Source: JBKPNX01 sp046732855
GTDB lineage: Bacteria; Pseudomonadota; Alphaproteobacteria; Geminicoccales; Geminicoccaceae
Direction of reading: 5' to 3'
NCBI GenBank assembly: GCA_046732855.1
Contig: JBKPNX010000010.1
Span: forward strand, 1 to 22,556
DNA: 22,556 nucleotides
Part shown: positions 1 to 7,977 of the stretch, piece by piece
Position numbering within the stretch: position 1 is the first letter of the stretch
Layout: every line of letters starts with the position of its first letter
The notes under the pieces: model-generated
The model's input: only the letters and a program-made list of their open reading frames with translations
What the model was told of the DNA's origin: nothing
The model's database searches: none
Made by a program: the position numbers and the translations under genes

Positions 1-20
1 CTAGTGGTTCGTCACTAACG
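1..20 (+). repeat. Left terminal inverted repeat of the IS630 element
   Basis: Starts with CTAGTGG and pairs with the reverse complement of 1121-1140, with 16 of 20 identical positions. The first seven bases are identical. It lies 40 bases before the transposase start codon. Confidence 0.8.
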
Positions 21-60
21 AAAGATTCCCTTTGTCTGCGATCCGTGCAAGGATCGCAGG

Positions 61-1140
61 ATGAGATCGGACGTTGAGATCGCAGTCAGCGCTGGGGATC
101 GTGCGCGCCTGGAAGCGATCGTCGCAGCGCCGGGCAGCCCGCAGAAGCACGTCTGGCGGGCCCGGATCATCCTCTTGAGCGGCGACGGGGTCGGCACGAT
201 GGCGATCGCCCGGCAGGCTGGCGTTGCCAAGCCGACGGTCTGGCGCTGGCAGGAACGGTTCATGACCGAGGGGATGGCAGGGCTGTTGCGCGAGAAGTCG
301 CGGCCACCCGGCATTGCGCCATTGCCGGCCGAGACCGTCGACCAAGTGCTGAGCCTGACCGGCGCGCCGCCGCCCGGTGAGGCGACCCACTGGACGGTCC
401 GCGCCATGGCCAAGGCGGTCGGCATCTCGCGCGCCTCGGTGCAGCGGATCTGGCAGGCTCACGGTCTGCAACCCCACCGCTTGAAGGCCTTTAAGCTGTC
501 GAGGGATCCCGCCTTCGCTGCGAAGCTCCGGGACATCGTCGGCCTGTACGTCGATCCGCCGGCGCATGCGGTGGTACTCTCGGTCGACGAGAAGTCGCAG
601 ATTCAGGCGCTCGACCGCACCCAGCCCGGACTGCCGATCAAGCCGGGCCGGCTCGGCACCATGACCCACGACTACAAGCGCCACGGCACCACCACCCTGT
701 TCGCGGCTCTGAACATCCTCGAGGGCACCCTGATCGGACGCTGCATGGCCCGCCACCGGCATCAGGAATTCATCCGCTTCCTGAATGCGATCGAGGCTGC
801 CGTGCCGGCCGGCAAGGTGGTCCACGTGATCCTCGACAACTATGGCACCCACAAGCACCCCAAGGTCTGCGCCTGGCTCGCCCGCCATCCGCGTTTCGCG
901 TTCCACTTCACGCCGACCTCGTGCTCGTGGCTGAACGCCATCGAGACCTTCTTCGCCAAGCTCACCCGGCGGCGGCTCAAGCGCGGCGTGTTCCGCTCGA
1001 TCGTCGACCTGCAGGCTGCGATCAACCGCTTCATCGAGGTCCACAACCATGACCCCAAGCCGTTTGTCTGGACCGCCGACCCCAACCGCATCCTCGAAAG
1101 CGTTCGACGCGGGCACCAAACGTTGGAGACAATCCACTAG
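61..1140 (+). CDS. IS630-family DDE transposase
   Basis: A 359-residue transposase that would cut and join the ends of the surrounding element at TA dinucleotides. The N-terminal part (about residues 30-140) has two helix-turn-helix-like segments that probably bind the terminal repeats. The C-terminal half is the DDE_3 catalytic domain. The candidate metal-binding residues are Asp176 in SVDEKSQ, Asp259 in LDNYGTH and Glu295 in SWLNAIETFF, all in recognisable IS630 contexts. The frame is open from ATG at 61 to a TAG inside the right inverted repeat. The length is normal for a single-frame IS630 transposase, so the element may still be mobile. Nothing in it suggests cargo genes. Confidence 0.93.
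   Translation: MRSDVEIAVSAGDRARLEAIVAAPGSPQKHVWRARIILLSGDGVGTMAIARQAGVAKPTVWRWQERFMTEGMAGLLREKSRPPGIAPLPAETVDQVLSLTGAPPPGEATHWTVRAMAKAVGISRASVQRIWQAHGLQPHRLKAFKLSRDPAFAAKLRDIVGLYVDPPAHAVVLSVDEKSQIQALDRTQPGLPIKPGRLGTMTHDYKRHGTTTLFAALNILEGTLIGRCMARHRHQEFIRFLNAIEAAVPAGKVVHVILDNYGTHKHPKVCAWLARHPRFAFHFTPTSCSWLNAIETFFAKLTRRRLKRGVFRSIVDLQAAINRFIEVHNHDPKPFVWTADPNRILESVRRGHQTLETIH
1121..1140 (-). repeat. Right terminal inverted repeat of the IS630 element
   Basis: The reverse complement begins CTAGTGG like the left end. The TAG at 1138-1140 is also the transposase stop codon, so coding sequence and IS end overlap. Confidence 0.8.
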
Positions 1141-1468
1141 GGCTCGTCCGCTTGCCGCACTCAAGCCAAGTGCGCCGGCGCGGCGTTACAGTCGCGCACG
1201 CGCCGGCGAGCTCCTCCACCTCGACGTGAAGAAGCTCGCCCGCTTCCGCCGCATCGTGACACCGGATCACCGGCGATCGCCGCCAAGGCTCGGGAAGCGC
1301 CGGGTGGGAGTTCGCCCACGTCGCGGTCAATGACCCCGCGCGCCTGGCGTACGTCGAGGTCCTGCCGGACGAAAAGCGCCAGTCGGTCACCGGCTTCTGG
1401 TCTGCGCCCTGCGCTGGTTCAAGCGTCAGGGCGTTCGGGTCGAGCGCGTGATGACCGACAACGGCGCG
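1141..1468 (+). pseudogene. IS481-family transposase remnant, frameshifted
   Basis: Pieces of an IS481-type integrase-fold transposase are spread over different frames. The first reads GELLHLDVKKLARF near 1206-1247, the usual start of the catalytic core with its first Asp. A shifted frame continues HRITGDRR and WEFAHVAVNDPARLAYVEVL to about 1365. After another shift, ALRWFKRQGVRVERVMTDNG runs to about 1465 and includes the second catalytic Asp in TDNG. The N-terminal DNA-binding domain and the C-terminal part with the catalytic Glu are missing. At least two frameshifts and both truncations make it inactive. Confidence 0.75.
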
Positions 1469-1599
1469 GGGTAGACCTCCAGGCGGCCGTCAACCGTTAC
1501 CTCGACGAGGACAACGCCGATCCCAAGCCCTTCACCTGGACCGCCATGCCCGCCACCATCATCGCCAAGCTGGATCAACCGAATGCGCCAGTGCACTAG
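1469..1599 (+). pseudogene. 3' remnant of a second IS630-family transposase
   Basis: About 42 codons read DLQAAVNRYLDEDNADPKPF and onward. This closely parallels the last 45 residues of the intact transposase upstream (DLQAAINRFIEVHNHDPKPF), but is clearly a different element. It ends in TAG inside a terminal CTAG, like the intact IS. It is joined directly to the IS481 remnant at about 1468, so either one element inserted in the other or a deletion fused them. Only the tail remains, so it cannot encode a transposase. Confidence 0.75.
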
Positions 1600-2606
1600 A
1601 GGTTGACGACCGCGCGCTGGCCGGCCTCGAATCGCATCATCTGATCGTGAATCCAGTGGTAGGTCTTCTCGAGGCCGTCCTCCAGCGATATGGTCGGCGC
1701 CCACCCCAGATGCTCTTTGATCAGAGTGTTGTCGCTGTTGCGTCCGCGCACCCCCTTCGGGGCATCCAGCAGATACCGGCGTCGCAGCCTCAGTCCGGCG
1801 ATGCTCTCTACGATATCGACCAGCTGATTGATCGTCACGAGTTGGTTGCTGCCGAGATTCAGTTGCTCCGCGACACGGCTGTGCATTATGAGTTCGGTGC
1901 CTTTGATGCAGTCGTCGATAAACATGAAGCTGCGTGTTTGCTCTCCGTCCCCCCAGATCTCGATCTCGTGGCGACCCGATAGCTGGGCCTGAACGACCTT
2001 GCGGCAGATCGCCGCCGGCGCTTTTTCTCGCCCCCCATCATACGTACCATGGGGACCGTAGACATTGTGAAAACGGGCAACTCTTGTCGTCAGGCCGAGG
2101 TCTTCCCTGAAGTGCCGGCACATTCGTTCGCTAAACAACTTTTCCCAACCATAACCGTCTTCGGGCATGGCCGGATAGGCATCAGCTTCCTTCAGTGGAA
2201 TCACCCTAGAAGACGTCTGTTTGTGAGCGGCATACACGCATGCCGAGGAGGCGAAGAAGAACCGCCGAACCCCATGATCCCGTGCGGCCAGAAGCAGATG
2301 CGTGTTGATGAGCACCGAGAGCATGCAGGCTGCCTTGTGCGTTTCGATGAATCCCATGCCACCCATGTCAGCCGCGAGATTGTACACCCAGGCCGCGCCC
2401 TCGGTGACATCATAGCAGGCACCTCGTTCGCGGAGATCACAGCTTCGGTTGTCGGCTTCGGCGAAAAGCTGAAACCACTGGTCCAGCGGTTTGATGTCCA
2501 CAGCGCGTACGCTTCGATGCCCCCGTCGCAGCAGGTCGGCCACGAGGTGGCCCCCGATGAATCCCCCTGCGCCAGTCACCACAACTAATTCGTTATTACC
2601 CAACAT
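1596..2606 (-). CDS. gme: GDP-mannose 3,5-epimerase-like SDR sugar epimerase
   Basis: A 336-residue extended short-chain dehydrogenase. It closely resembles GDP-mannose 3',5'-epimerase, which converts GDP-D-mannose to GDP-L-galactose (and GDP-L-gulose) in the cytoplasm. The NAD-binding motif TGAGGFIG is at residues 11-18. Family signatures follow: NLAADMGGMGFI (76-87), SSACVY with Cys123, the YxxxK pair Tyr152/Lys156, GGREKAPAA with Lys195, and GVRGRNSDN. Cys123, Tyr152, Lys156 and Lys195 all sit 22 residues before the Arabidopsis catalytic residues Cys145, Tyr174, Lys178 and Lys217, so the active site looks complete. ATG at 2606 follows GGGAGGGA at good spacing. The stop codon lies in the CTAG end of the neighbouring IS630 remnant. 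No glycosyltransferase or polysaccharide genes are nearby, so its product's use, probably in surface sugar synthesis, is inferred. Confidence 0.88.
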   Translation of the reverse strand: MLGNNELVVVTGAGGFIGGHLVADLLRRGHRSVRAVDIKPLDQWFQLFAEADNRSCDLRERGACYDVTEGAAWVYNLAADMGGMGFIETHKAACMLSVLINTHLLLAARDHGVRRFFFASSACVYAAHKQTSSRVIPLKEADAYPAMPEDGYGWEKLFSERMCRHFREDLGLTTRVARFHNVYGPHGTYDGGREKAPAAICRKVVQAQLSGRHEIEIWGDGEQTRSFMFIDDCIKGTELIMHSRVAEQLNLGSNQLVTINQLVDIVESIAGLRLRRRYLLDAPKGVRGRNSDNTLIKEHLGWAPTISLEDGLEKTYHWIHDQMMRFEAGQRAVVNL

Positions 2607-2983
2607 CAGCTTCCCTCCCTTTCGGCCTCGGAGCCCACCAAGCTAGGGCGACAATTTCTTACCCTTGCACACAATCAGCATTCTCTAAAAGCGATTGAAT
2701 CGAGCTTCGGTTTTACTCCATCAATAACGATCACCCCGGACTGTACTGCGGTGACCCAGGCATATCAGTTCGGTGTCTGGTTCGTGCTCCTCGTATGATA
2801 TAATGATCCTAAAATCAACTGTACCAGTAAGCGATTTTGTTGCACTTGGAATTTTCGCTATATGGTTGTCTTGATCGAATGGCAGACTGTGCTGTTTGTC
2901 ATCTGCCTCAAGCTGCCCGTTGAGCAGCACCTGCGACGCGAGGGCGCGTTTGAGCCTCTAATCGAGCGCCGCCTGTTCTACAT
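2607..2983. other. Gene-poor, AT-richer spacer upstream of the epimerase gene
   Basis: About 380 bases with visibly lower GC than the rest of the window. It must contain the promoter of the minus-strand epimerase gene, but I cannot pick a convincing -35/-10 pair. I see no RNA gene. Short open frames on both strands lack recognisable products. The composition suggests a different origin from the flanking core genes. Confidence 0.5.
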
Positions 2984-3232
2984 GGCCCGGGGAATGAACG
3001 CGGGCATATCGCGCTCGATGCCTTCGGCGGGTCCGGCACGACCCTAATTGCGGCCGAGAAGACGGGTCGCAGAGCCAGGTTGCTGGGGCTCGGCCCGGCC
3101 TATTGCGATGTCATCTGCCGCCGGTTCGAAGCCTATACCGGGAAGCCGGCGATCCTCGCAGAATCGGGTCTCGCTTGGGTCGAAGTCGCCGATCTTCGGG
3201 CCGAAACGGCGTCTGCAGAGGCCATGTCATGA
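2984..3232 (+). pseudogene. C-terminal fragment of a beta-class DNA (N4/N6) methylase
   Basis: The frame through 3002-3232 reads GHIALDAFGGSGTTLIAAEK, then RARLLGLGPAYCDVICRRFE and AYTGKPA. The FGGSGTT piece is the S-adenosylmethionine-binding motif I, which lies near the C-terminus in methylases with the permuted motif order. PAYCDVICRRFEAYTGKPA is the usual tail of the phage- and island-borne methylases that often carry an N-terminal ParB-like domain. The catalytic DPPY-type motif and everything before it are missing. The normal Asp-Pro before FGGSG is Asp-Ala here. I consider it a dead fragment whose left boundary is approximate. Confidence 0.65.
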
Positions 3233-3409
3233 GTCGCATGATGGCAGGCACCGCGCCCGGAGGACCAGGCTTCTCGCTGTGCCCCGCGGTACCGCCCGCA
3301 TCAGATGAGGCCGCCTTTGCATTTGGTCGCGGGCTCGGTGGCCAGCGCCGCTCGGGCGCGTGCGAACGGGGACATCCAGCCCAGGCCGCGCCGAGGGGAG
3401 CCGCGTGAT

Positions 3410-3762
3410 GGAGAAAAAAGAGCGACATCGGGCGATCCCTATGAGGTGGGCTTCGGTAAGCCACCGAAGCAAACGCGCTTCAAGAAGGGCCGCTCCCCCA
3501 AGGGCCGGCCACCTAAGAAGCCTGACGTTCACAGCGAGCTGACCAAAGTCTCCGGGAAAACGACACCATCATCACTGATGGTCAGCCGCAGAAGGTCACG
3601 GTGCAGCAGGCGCTGTTGCTACGCCTGCGCGATCAGGCCCTGCGCGGCGAGCTCTGGGCGGAAAAGCTGCTCCGGAAGGTTGTCGCTGCGTTGCCGGAGC
3701 GCGGATCAGAACACGAAGAGCTCGACATGCGGAAGGTTCGGGCCCAATTCTGGGGCAAGTTA
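3410..3762 (+). pseudogene. DUF5681-type protein remnant, frameshifted
   Basis: The frame around 3436-3545 reads GDPYEVGFGKPPKQTRFKKG then KGRPPKKPD, the hallmark start of DUF5681 proteins found on prophages and islands of alphaproteobacteria. From about 3560 the homology moves to another frame: NDTIITDGQPQKVTVQQALL and AEKLLRKVVAALPE, the helical remainder of the same family. One indel between 3545 and 3560 would therefore restore a single protein. In such elements this family often follows a DNA methylase gene, as it does here. The molecular function is unknown. The second frame runs directly into recombinase sequence near 3762. Confidence 0.65.
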
Positions 3763-4935
3763 GATCCAGTGATTCACGGCTACGATGTCAAGGACCGCAA
3801 ACTGGTCGTCAATGAGGCCGAGGCACAGACGGTCCGGAAGATCTTCCAGCTCTACCTGGACCTCGGGTGTGCACGGCGTGTGAAAGAAGCAGCGGACGGC
3901 CAGGGCTTGATCAGCAAATATCGCCGGTTCGACAGCGGGAAAACCCTCGGTGGCGTCTCCTTCACGCGCGGGCGGATCTATCATCTTCTGGCCAACCCGG
4001 TCTATGTCGGTGAGATCCGTCACAAGGAGCGCAGCTATCCCGGCCAGCACCCGGCGATTATCGAACGAGCGACCTTCGAGGCCGCCAATCTGAGGCTTCA
4101 GGCGAACGCGAGCCGGGTGAAGGCCCAAACCTCCGCGGCAAGCCATTCGCCCTTGATTGGCAAGCTCACCGACGAAGCTGGCCAGCGCCTGACACCATCC
4201 CATGCGGTGAAGCGCGGCAAGTGTTACTGTTACTATGTCTCGCGGCGGCTCGTGCCGAGAGCGGAAAGTTTGATAATCCCGGCTGGTGCTTGCCGGCTGC
4301 AGCGCTGGAGGGCGCCGTCGCCAGACTGATCATCGACGCGCTCGAGGCTCCGTCGGTAGCTCACGGTCTGATCGATCGCGCTACACCCGAGATGCTGACC
4401 AAGCTTCTGTCTGCGGTCAGATCGCTCACTACGGCGCTGAGCGGCCCGGATCGGGGCCCGACCCTGAAAGCGATTGTCGCCACCGGTCGCATCGAGCCGG
4501 GGCTGCTATCGGTCACTTTATGCCCGATTGCCACGGCCGAGCGGTTGGGGCTTCCGCTGACGCAGGTCAGCCGTCGCGCGCTGTCGCTCGTCGGCGAGTT
4601 CACGCTGCGCCGCCGCGGCATCGAAGCCAAGCTCGTGCTCGCCAGCACGCCATCCGCTTTGGACCGCACGCTGATCAAAACGGTCGCGCGGGGGTGGGTC
4701 TGGTTCGAAGAGATCAAGGCCGGACTAAATATGCAGGCAATCGCCAACCGTGAGGGCATGACCCAGCGCCGCGTCGCTCATGTCCTGGATCTTGCCTTTC
4801 TCGCGCCAGACATGGTCCGGTCGATCCTCGAAGGTCACCAGCCCCCGTCGCTGACCACCCACCGGCTGATGAGGTCGAAACATCGGATGCTCTGGTCCGA
4901 TCAGCGGGCCTGCTTTCGGGAATCTGACCTTCGCT
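3763..4935 (+). pseudogene. Large serine recombinase remnant lacking its catalytic domain
   Basis: Starting at about 3777, the frame reads GYDVKDRKLVVNEAEAQTVR, the start of the Recombinase domain (PF07508) of large serine recombinases. It continues through FTRGRIYHLLANPVYVGEIR and the zinc-ribbon region to about 4240. The homology then moves to the frame open from 4221. That part holds RRRGIEAKLVL, the helix-turn-helix-like AIANREGMTQRRVAHVLDLA and LAFLAPDMVRSILEGHQPP, typical of the C-terminus of alphaproteobacterial members. The N-terminal resolvase domain with the catalytic serine is absent and replaced by DUF5681-derived sequence. With a frameshift as well, the protein cannot recombine DNA. 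It probably marks the integrase of a decayed island. Confidence 0.8.
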
Positions 4936-4950
4936 GCTCTTCGCGCACAG

Positions 4951-5118
4951 TTCCCTGTTATCGCCGATACGATCCCTTTTCCTCGAAAAAGAAATCCCTG
5001 TTATGCGCCTTAGGGAAATCAGCAGTAAGCCACCGAGTTAGTGTGTAAATTGAAGCCGCGCCTAGCCTAAACCCAGAAAAAATCTGCTGAGTCGCTGTTA
5101 ATTACCCTGTTAGCAGGG
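4951..5118. repeat. Three CCCTGTTA direct repeats, the last within a hairpin
   Basis: CCCTGTTA occurs at 4953-4960, 4996-5003 and 5105-5112, the first two inside TCCCTGTTA. The third continues into CAGGG, giving a CCCTG-TTAG-CAGGG stem-loop at 5105-5118. TAGGGAAATC near 5011-5020 may be a degenerate inverted copy. The cluster lies just after the recombinase remnant and fills most of the gene-free space before the tRNA gene. It could be what is left of a recombinase binding or attachment region. No function is proven. Confidence 0.45.
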
Positions 5119-5277
5119 AAGCCGAACCGCAAAATCACCGAACGGAGACCACCCGCCAGGATTCCGTCTTGACGGCCCCTCCGGAGACGATTTCCGCCGG
5201 AAGACCTGTTCCCTGAGCCCAGGAATTCCGGGCTTTTCAGGGGACTACCCGGGGAGACGCCCAAAGCTAAGACTAGC

Positions 5278-5370
5278 TGGCGGAGGGGATGGGATTCGAA
5301 CCCACGATACGGCTTATCACCGTATAACGGTTTAGCAAACCGCCGCCTTCAGCCACTCGGCCACCCCTCC
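5278..5370 (-). tRNA. serX-type tRNA-Ser(GCU): tRNA-Ser (anticodon GCU)
   Basis: The minus strand folds as a class II tRNA of 93 nucleotides including an encoded CCA (5278-5280). The acceptor stem is GGAGGGG paired with CCCCTCC, with discriminator G. The D-arm region contains GGCCGAGTGG. The anticodon loop TTGCTAA, closed by GGT/ACC, gives anticodon GCT, which reads AGC and AGU serine codons. The long variable arm expected of tRNA-Ser follows, then the T-loop GGTTCGAATCC. Its 3' end faces the recombinase and IS remnants, the usual arrangement for islands inserted at a tRNA. Confidence 0.96.
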
Positions 5371-5383
5371 GCGGGGGCGCCCC

Positions 5384-5413
5384 GTTCTACGCACGCGCAG
5401 CGGCCACTGTCAA
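5384..5413 (-). promoter_or_regulatory. Sigma-70-like promoter of the tRNA-Ser gene
   Basis: On the minus strand, TTGACA (5413-5408) is followed after 18 bases by TAGAAC (5389-5384). The -10 ends 13 bases before the mature tRNA 5' end, so transcription would start a few bases upstream of the tRNA. Confidence 0.55.
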
Positions 5414-5637
5414 TTGAGCCGCCTGAGGTATGGCCGAAGCGGGTGGCCTGACTCCGGTTGCCCGGCGGGCGGCGGTTTTCGGGCCCGGCACGCGTGCGCA
5501 CGGTCGGATGACCCCGAAAATGGGCCCGCCGGCCCCGCTTTGAAAGATGCGTTCCGCGATCGCCGGGGCGTTCGCGGCGGACGATCAGGTGCTTGGGTGA
5601 ACGGCCTGGCCAAGCCGTCGCTCTGCTCGGCTGGATG

Positions 5638-7419
5638 CTATATCGCGAGCCGCTCCGTTGCCTGGGGTAGTTTAAGCTCTCGCCCGGAGCCGTCGCTGAT
5701 TTTGTAGACCCGGTCTGCCACCCTCTGCCATGTCGGCTGGTGCGATACCGCCAGCACCGTCAGGCCGTGATTGCGACACAGGCCCCCGATCTCCGAGCAG
5801 ATCTGGGCTTCAGTGTCCGGATCCAGGCCCGTCGTGGCTTCGTCGAGGATCAGCAGCTTCGGCTTGTAGAGCAGCGCCCGCGCCAGCGAGATCCGCTGCC
5901 GTTGCCCGCCCGAAAGACCATGACCCCGCTCGCCCACGACCGCATGCAGGCCCTCGGGCCTGTCCTGCACGAAGGCCCACGCACCGGCCAGCCTGAGGGC
6001 GGCCTCCACATCCCCTTCGGTGACGCCCTCGTCCCACAGGCTGACGTTCTGGAATATGGTGTCGTGAAACAGGGTTACTTCCTGCGGCACGTATCCGACC
6101 ATGCTGCGCCAGCTCTGCAGATCAATGTCGCGCAAATCCGTGTCGTCGACCCGAATGGTGCCCGCGAGAGGTCGATGCAGCCCAACGATCAGATCGACAA
6201 TCGTCGACTTGCCGACGCCCGAGGGGCCCGAAAGGCTGGTGATCTCTCCGCGCCGTATTTCCAGGTTCAGGCCGGCCAGGACGACCTTGTCGCCATATGC
6301 GAAACCGACATCGTCGAAAACGATTGAGCGCGCGAAACTTGGCGGTTTCAAGCCTTCCGCGATCTCGGCGGCAGTGGCGGTGTCGATCACAAGGTCATCC
6401 AGCGCCTTATACTGATCGAAGGCCTGGATGAACTTTTGCAGCTTGCCCTGGATCGGGGCGAGAATGCTGATCGTGCGCACCAGCAGGATCGCCATGATGA
6501 CGACCTCGTGCAGGGGCAGCGACATGCTGTGCAGGGCAAGAAAAAACCCCAGGGCGAGCACGCCGCCGATCACCGGCTCCTGGATGTCCGAAGCGTACTC
6601 GCCGTGGAACACGCGGCTCCTCAGCGTTGCCGCCATCGCGCGTGCTTCGGTCTCGAACAGTTCGGTGAAGCGTCGCGTCCGCCCCATCGCCCGGATCTGC
6701 TTGATCCCGATCATCGCGTCGGTGAACTTCGCCGCCTGGTGGCGCATCTGCGCCCGGTGCCGTTTGGCAGCATCGCGTCCATCCTGAACCATTCTTCCGA
6801 ACGAAAGAAACATCAGGCCGCAGATGAATAGGATCACGGCGAGCAGGTGCCAGGAGACCAGGGCCGCAATCGCCAGAAACATCGCCGACTGCATCAAGCT
6901 GGCGATGATCATCGTGACATCCTGAAAGCATTGTCCGACCGCAGTCGCCTCGGGCCCGGTCGCGAGCACGAGCCGCCCCAGGGGCTGCCGAATGAAAAAG
7001 CTCCAGCGCGCCTGCAGGAGATGCCGAATGAGCCGCAGCTGGAACTCGCTGCTGATGTCGCCGACCAGGTCGCTGACGTACTTGGTCACGGCGATCGAGA
7101 CGACCGCCTTGAGCAACAGACCGATGATGATAGCCGCGAGGAGGAAGGACGGCGTGAACGGAAGCCCGAGCGACTCCATCCCTGCCCGCACTGCCAGCAT
7201 CAGACCACCTTTGGCCTCGCGGACCTGGGCCGCCGTCGCGAGGAGCGGGATGATCATCGTCAGCCCGAACAGCTCGAGCACGCCCGAGACGAACAGCCCG
7301 GAGATCACGAGCACGCGCGTCTTGAGCGGGACGAGCCGCAACACCCGCGCGAACGCGTTCAGCCAAACGGACGGCTTCCGCCATCTCTTCGGGAACACGC
7401 GAACCCAGCGCTTCAGCAT
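5638..7419 (-). CDS. ABC exporter half-transporter (fused membrane and ATPase domains)
   Basis: A 593-residue type IV ABC transporter subunit that would work as a dimer in the inner membrane. The first 320 or so residues are the membrane domain, with hydrophobic segments near 35-60, 90-115, 170-205 and 285-325. The nucleotide-binding domain follows, with Walker A GPSGVGKST at 398-406, signature LSGGQ at 502-506, Walker B LLILDE at 522-527 and the switch His560, all intact. ATG at 7419 is preceded by GGAAGG at workable spacing. The frame also permits GTG at 7458, which has no ribosome binding site. The overall form recalls lipid or oligosaccharide flippases of the MsbA/PglK group, but no glycan genes adjoin it and the substrate is unknown. 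It is transcribed alone towards the tRNA. Confidence 0.85.
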   Translation of the reverse strand: MLKRWVRVFPKRWRKPSVWLNAFARVLRLVPLKTRVLVISGLFVSGVLELFGLTMIIPLLATAAQVREAKGGLMLAVRAGMESLGLPFTPSFLLAAIIIGLLLKAVVSIAVTKYVSDLVGDISSEFQLRLIRHLLQARWSFFIRQPLGRLVLATGPEATAVGQCFQDVTMIIASLMQSAMFLAIAALVSWHLLAVILFICGLMFLSFGRMVQDGRDAAKRHRAQMRHQAAKFTDAMIGIKQIRAMGRTRRFTELFETEARAMAATLRSRVFHGEYASDIQEPVIGGVLALGFFLALHSMSLPLHEVVIMAILLVRTISILAPIQGKLQKFIQAFDQYKALDDLVIDTATAAEIAEGLKPPSFARSIVFDDVGFAYGDKVVLAGLNLEIRRGEITSLSGPSGVGKSTIVDLIVGLHRPLAGTIRVDDTDLRDIDLQSWRSMVGYVPQEVTLFHDTIFQNVSLWDEGVTEGDVEAALRLAGAWAFVQDRPEGLHAVVGERGHGLSGGQRQRISLARALLYKPKLLILDEATTGLDPDTEAQICSEIGGLCRNHGLTVLAVSHQPTWQRVADRVYKISDGSGRELKLPQATERLAI

Positions 7420-7977
7420 GCTATGGGAGCCTTCCGTTACAGACGCCCAAGGGGGCACCTGTACGGGTTTCTGCTGCCGAAGCTGCTCAGGGACGGACGC
7501 ATGGACAGCCGCAGCCCGACATTGACGGGTGGATGCCTGTCGTCGCGCCAGCGATCGGCCCGCAGTGTGACAATTGGCGCAGGAGCAGTAGCGTCATGCC
7601 GGCAGTGACGCAGCGTATGCCGGAGGTCACCGGGGCTCCTTCGGCGGAGGGCAGTCAGGATGGCGGCAGGCTCCGTTCCCATTCTGTGGCGTCATGGGAT
7701 CCTGGCCCGATCCCGCTACGCCGCATGCCGAGTTCGCGCCGCGAAGGCGGGCTGGCCACATGGGCCTCGGGGCATGATCGAGTCGCTGCGCGCAGGGCAA
7801 TCAGCGTCGGGCCAGGAGACCCGGACGGCGGCGCTAGAGCCGTCGCATGACACTCGACGGAGTGTCAAGGTCTCGTCCGCGCCCCGCGTCCTCTTGCCCC
7901 TGAGCCGGGCGCAGGGCCGGCCGAGCCGCCCCGGACGGTCCTTCCCGGCAACAATTAGGACGGTTCTCCCGCGCGCC
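7420..7977. other. Gene-free stretch between the ABC transporter and SDR genes
   Basis: About 560 bases with no open frame that resembles a known protein on either strand. The stretch next to 7420 must contain the ABC transporter promoter, but no clear -35/-10 pair stands out. The only distinct structure is the perfect inverted repeat at 7848-7867. Confidence 0.5.
7848..7867. repeat. Perfect 8-base inverted repeat downstream of the SDR gene
   Basis: TGACACTC and GAGTGTCA are separated by GACG. It lies about 110 bases beyond the stop codon of the minus-strand SDR gene. There is no T-run on either side, so it is not a standard intrinsic terminator. It could be a transcript hairpin or a protein-binding site. 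Confidence 0.5.

Larger units (their letters stand above)
1..1140 (+). mobile_element. IS630-family insertion sequence, apparently intact
   Basis: A complete element of about 1.14 kb holding one transposase gene. Its ends are imperfect 20-base inverted repeats, positions 1-20 and 1121-1140, that match at 16 of 20 positions when one is reverse-complemented. Both ends finish in CTAG, in keeping with the TA target preference of the IS630/Tc1-mariner superfamily. The right repeat contains the transposase stop codon. The window starts exactly at the left end, so the left flank and the full target duplication cannot be seen. Confidence 0.85.

Noticed and set aside
2721..2930. A 69-codon minus-strand frame with a tail (DFRIIISYEEHEPDTELICL then GHRS) faintly like the end of RelE/ParE toxins
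   Set aside because: The first half matches nothing in that family, there is no ribosome binding site before the GTG start, no antitoxin gene adjoins it, and it overlaps the methylase remnant region. The resemblance is too short to support a gene.
5410..5707. Open frames of 67 and 97 codons on both strands between the tRNA and ABC transporter genes
   Set aside because: They overlap each other and the tRNA promoter or ABC gene end, have Arg/Gly/Pro-rich compositions typical of GC-rich noise, and resemble no protein.
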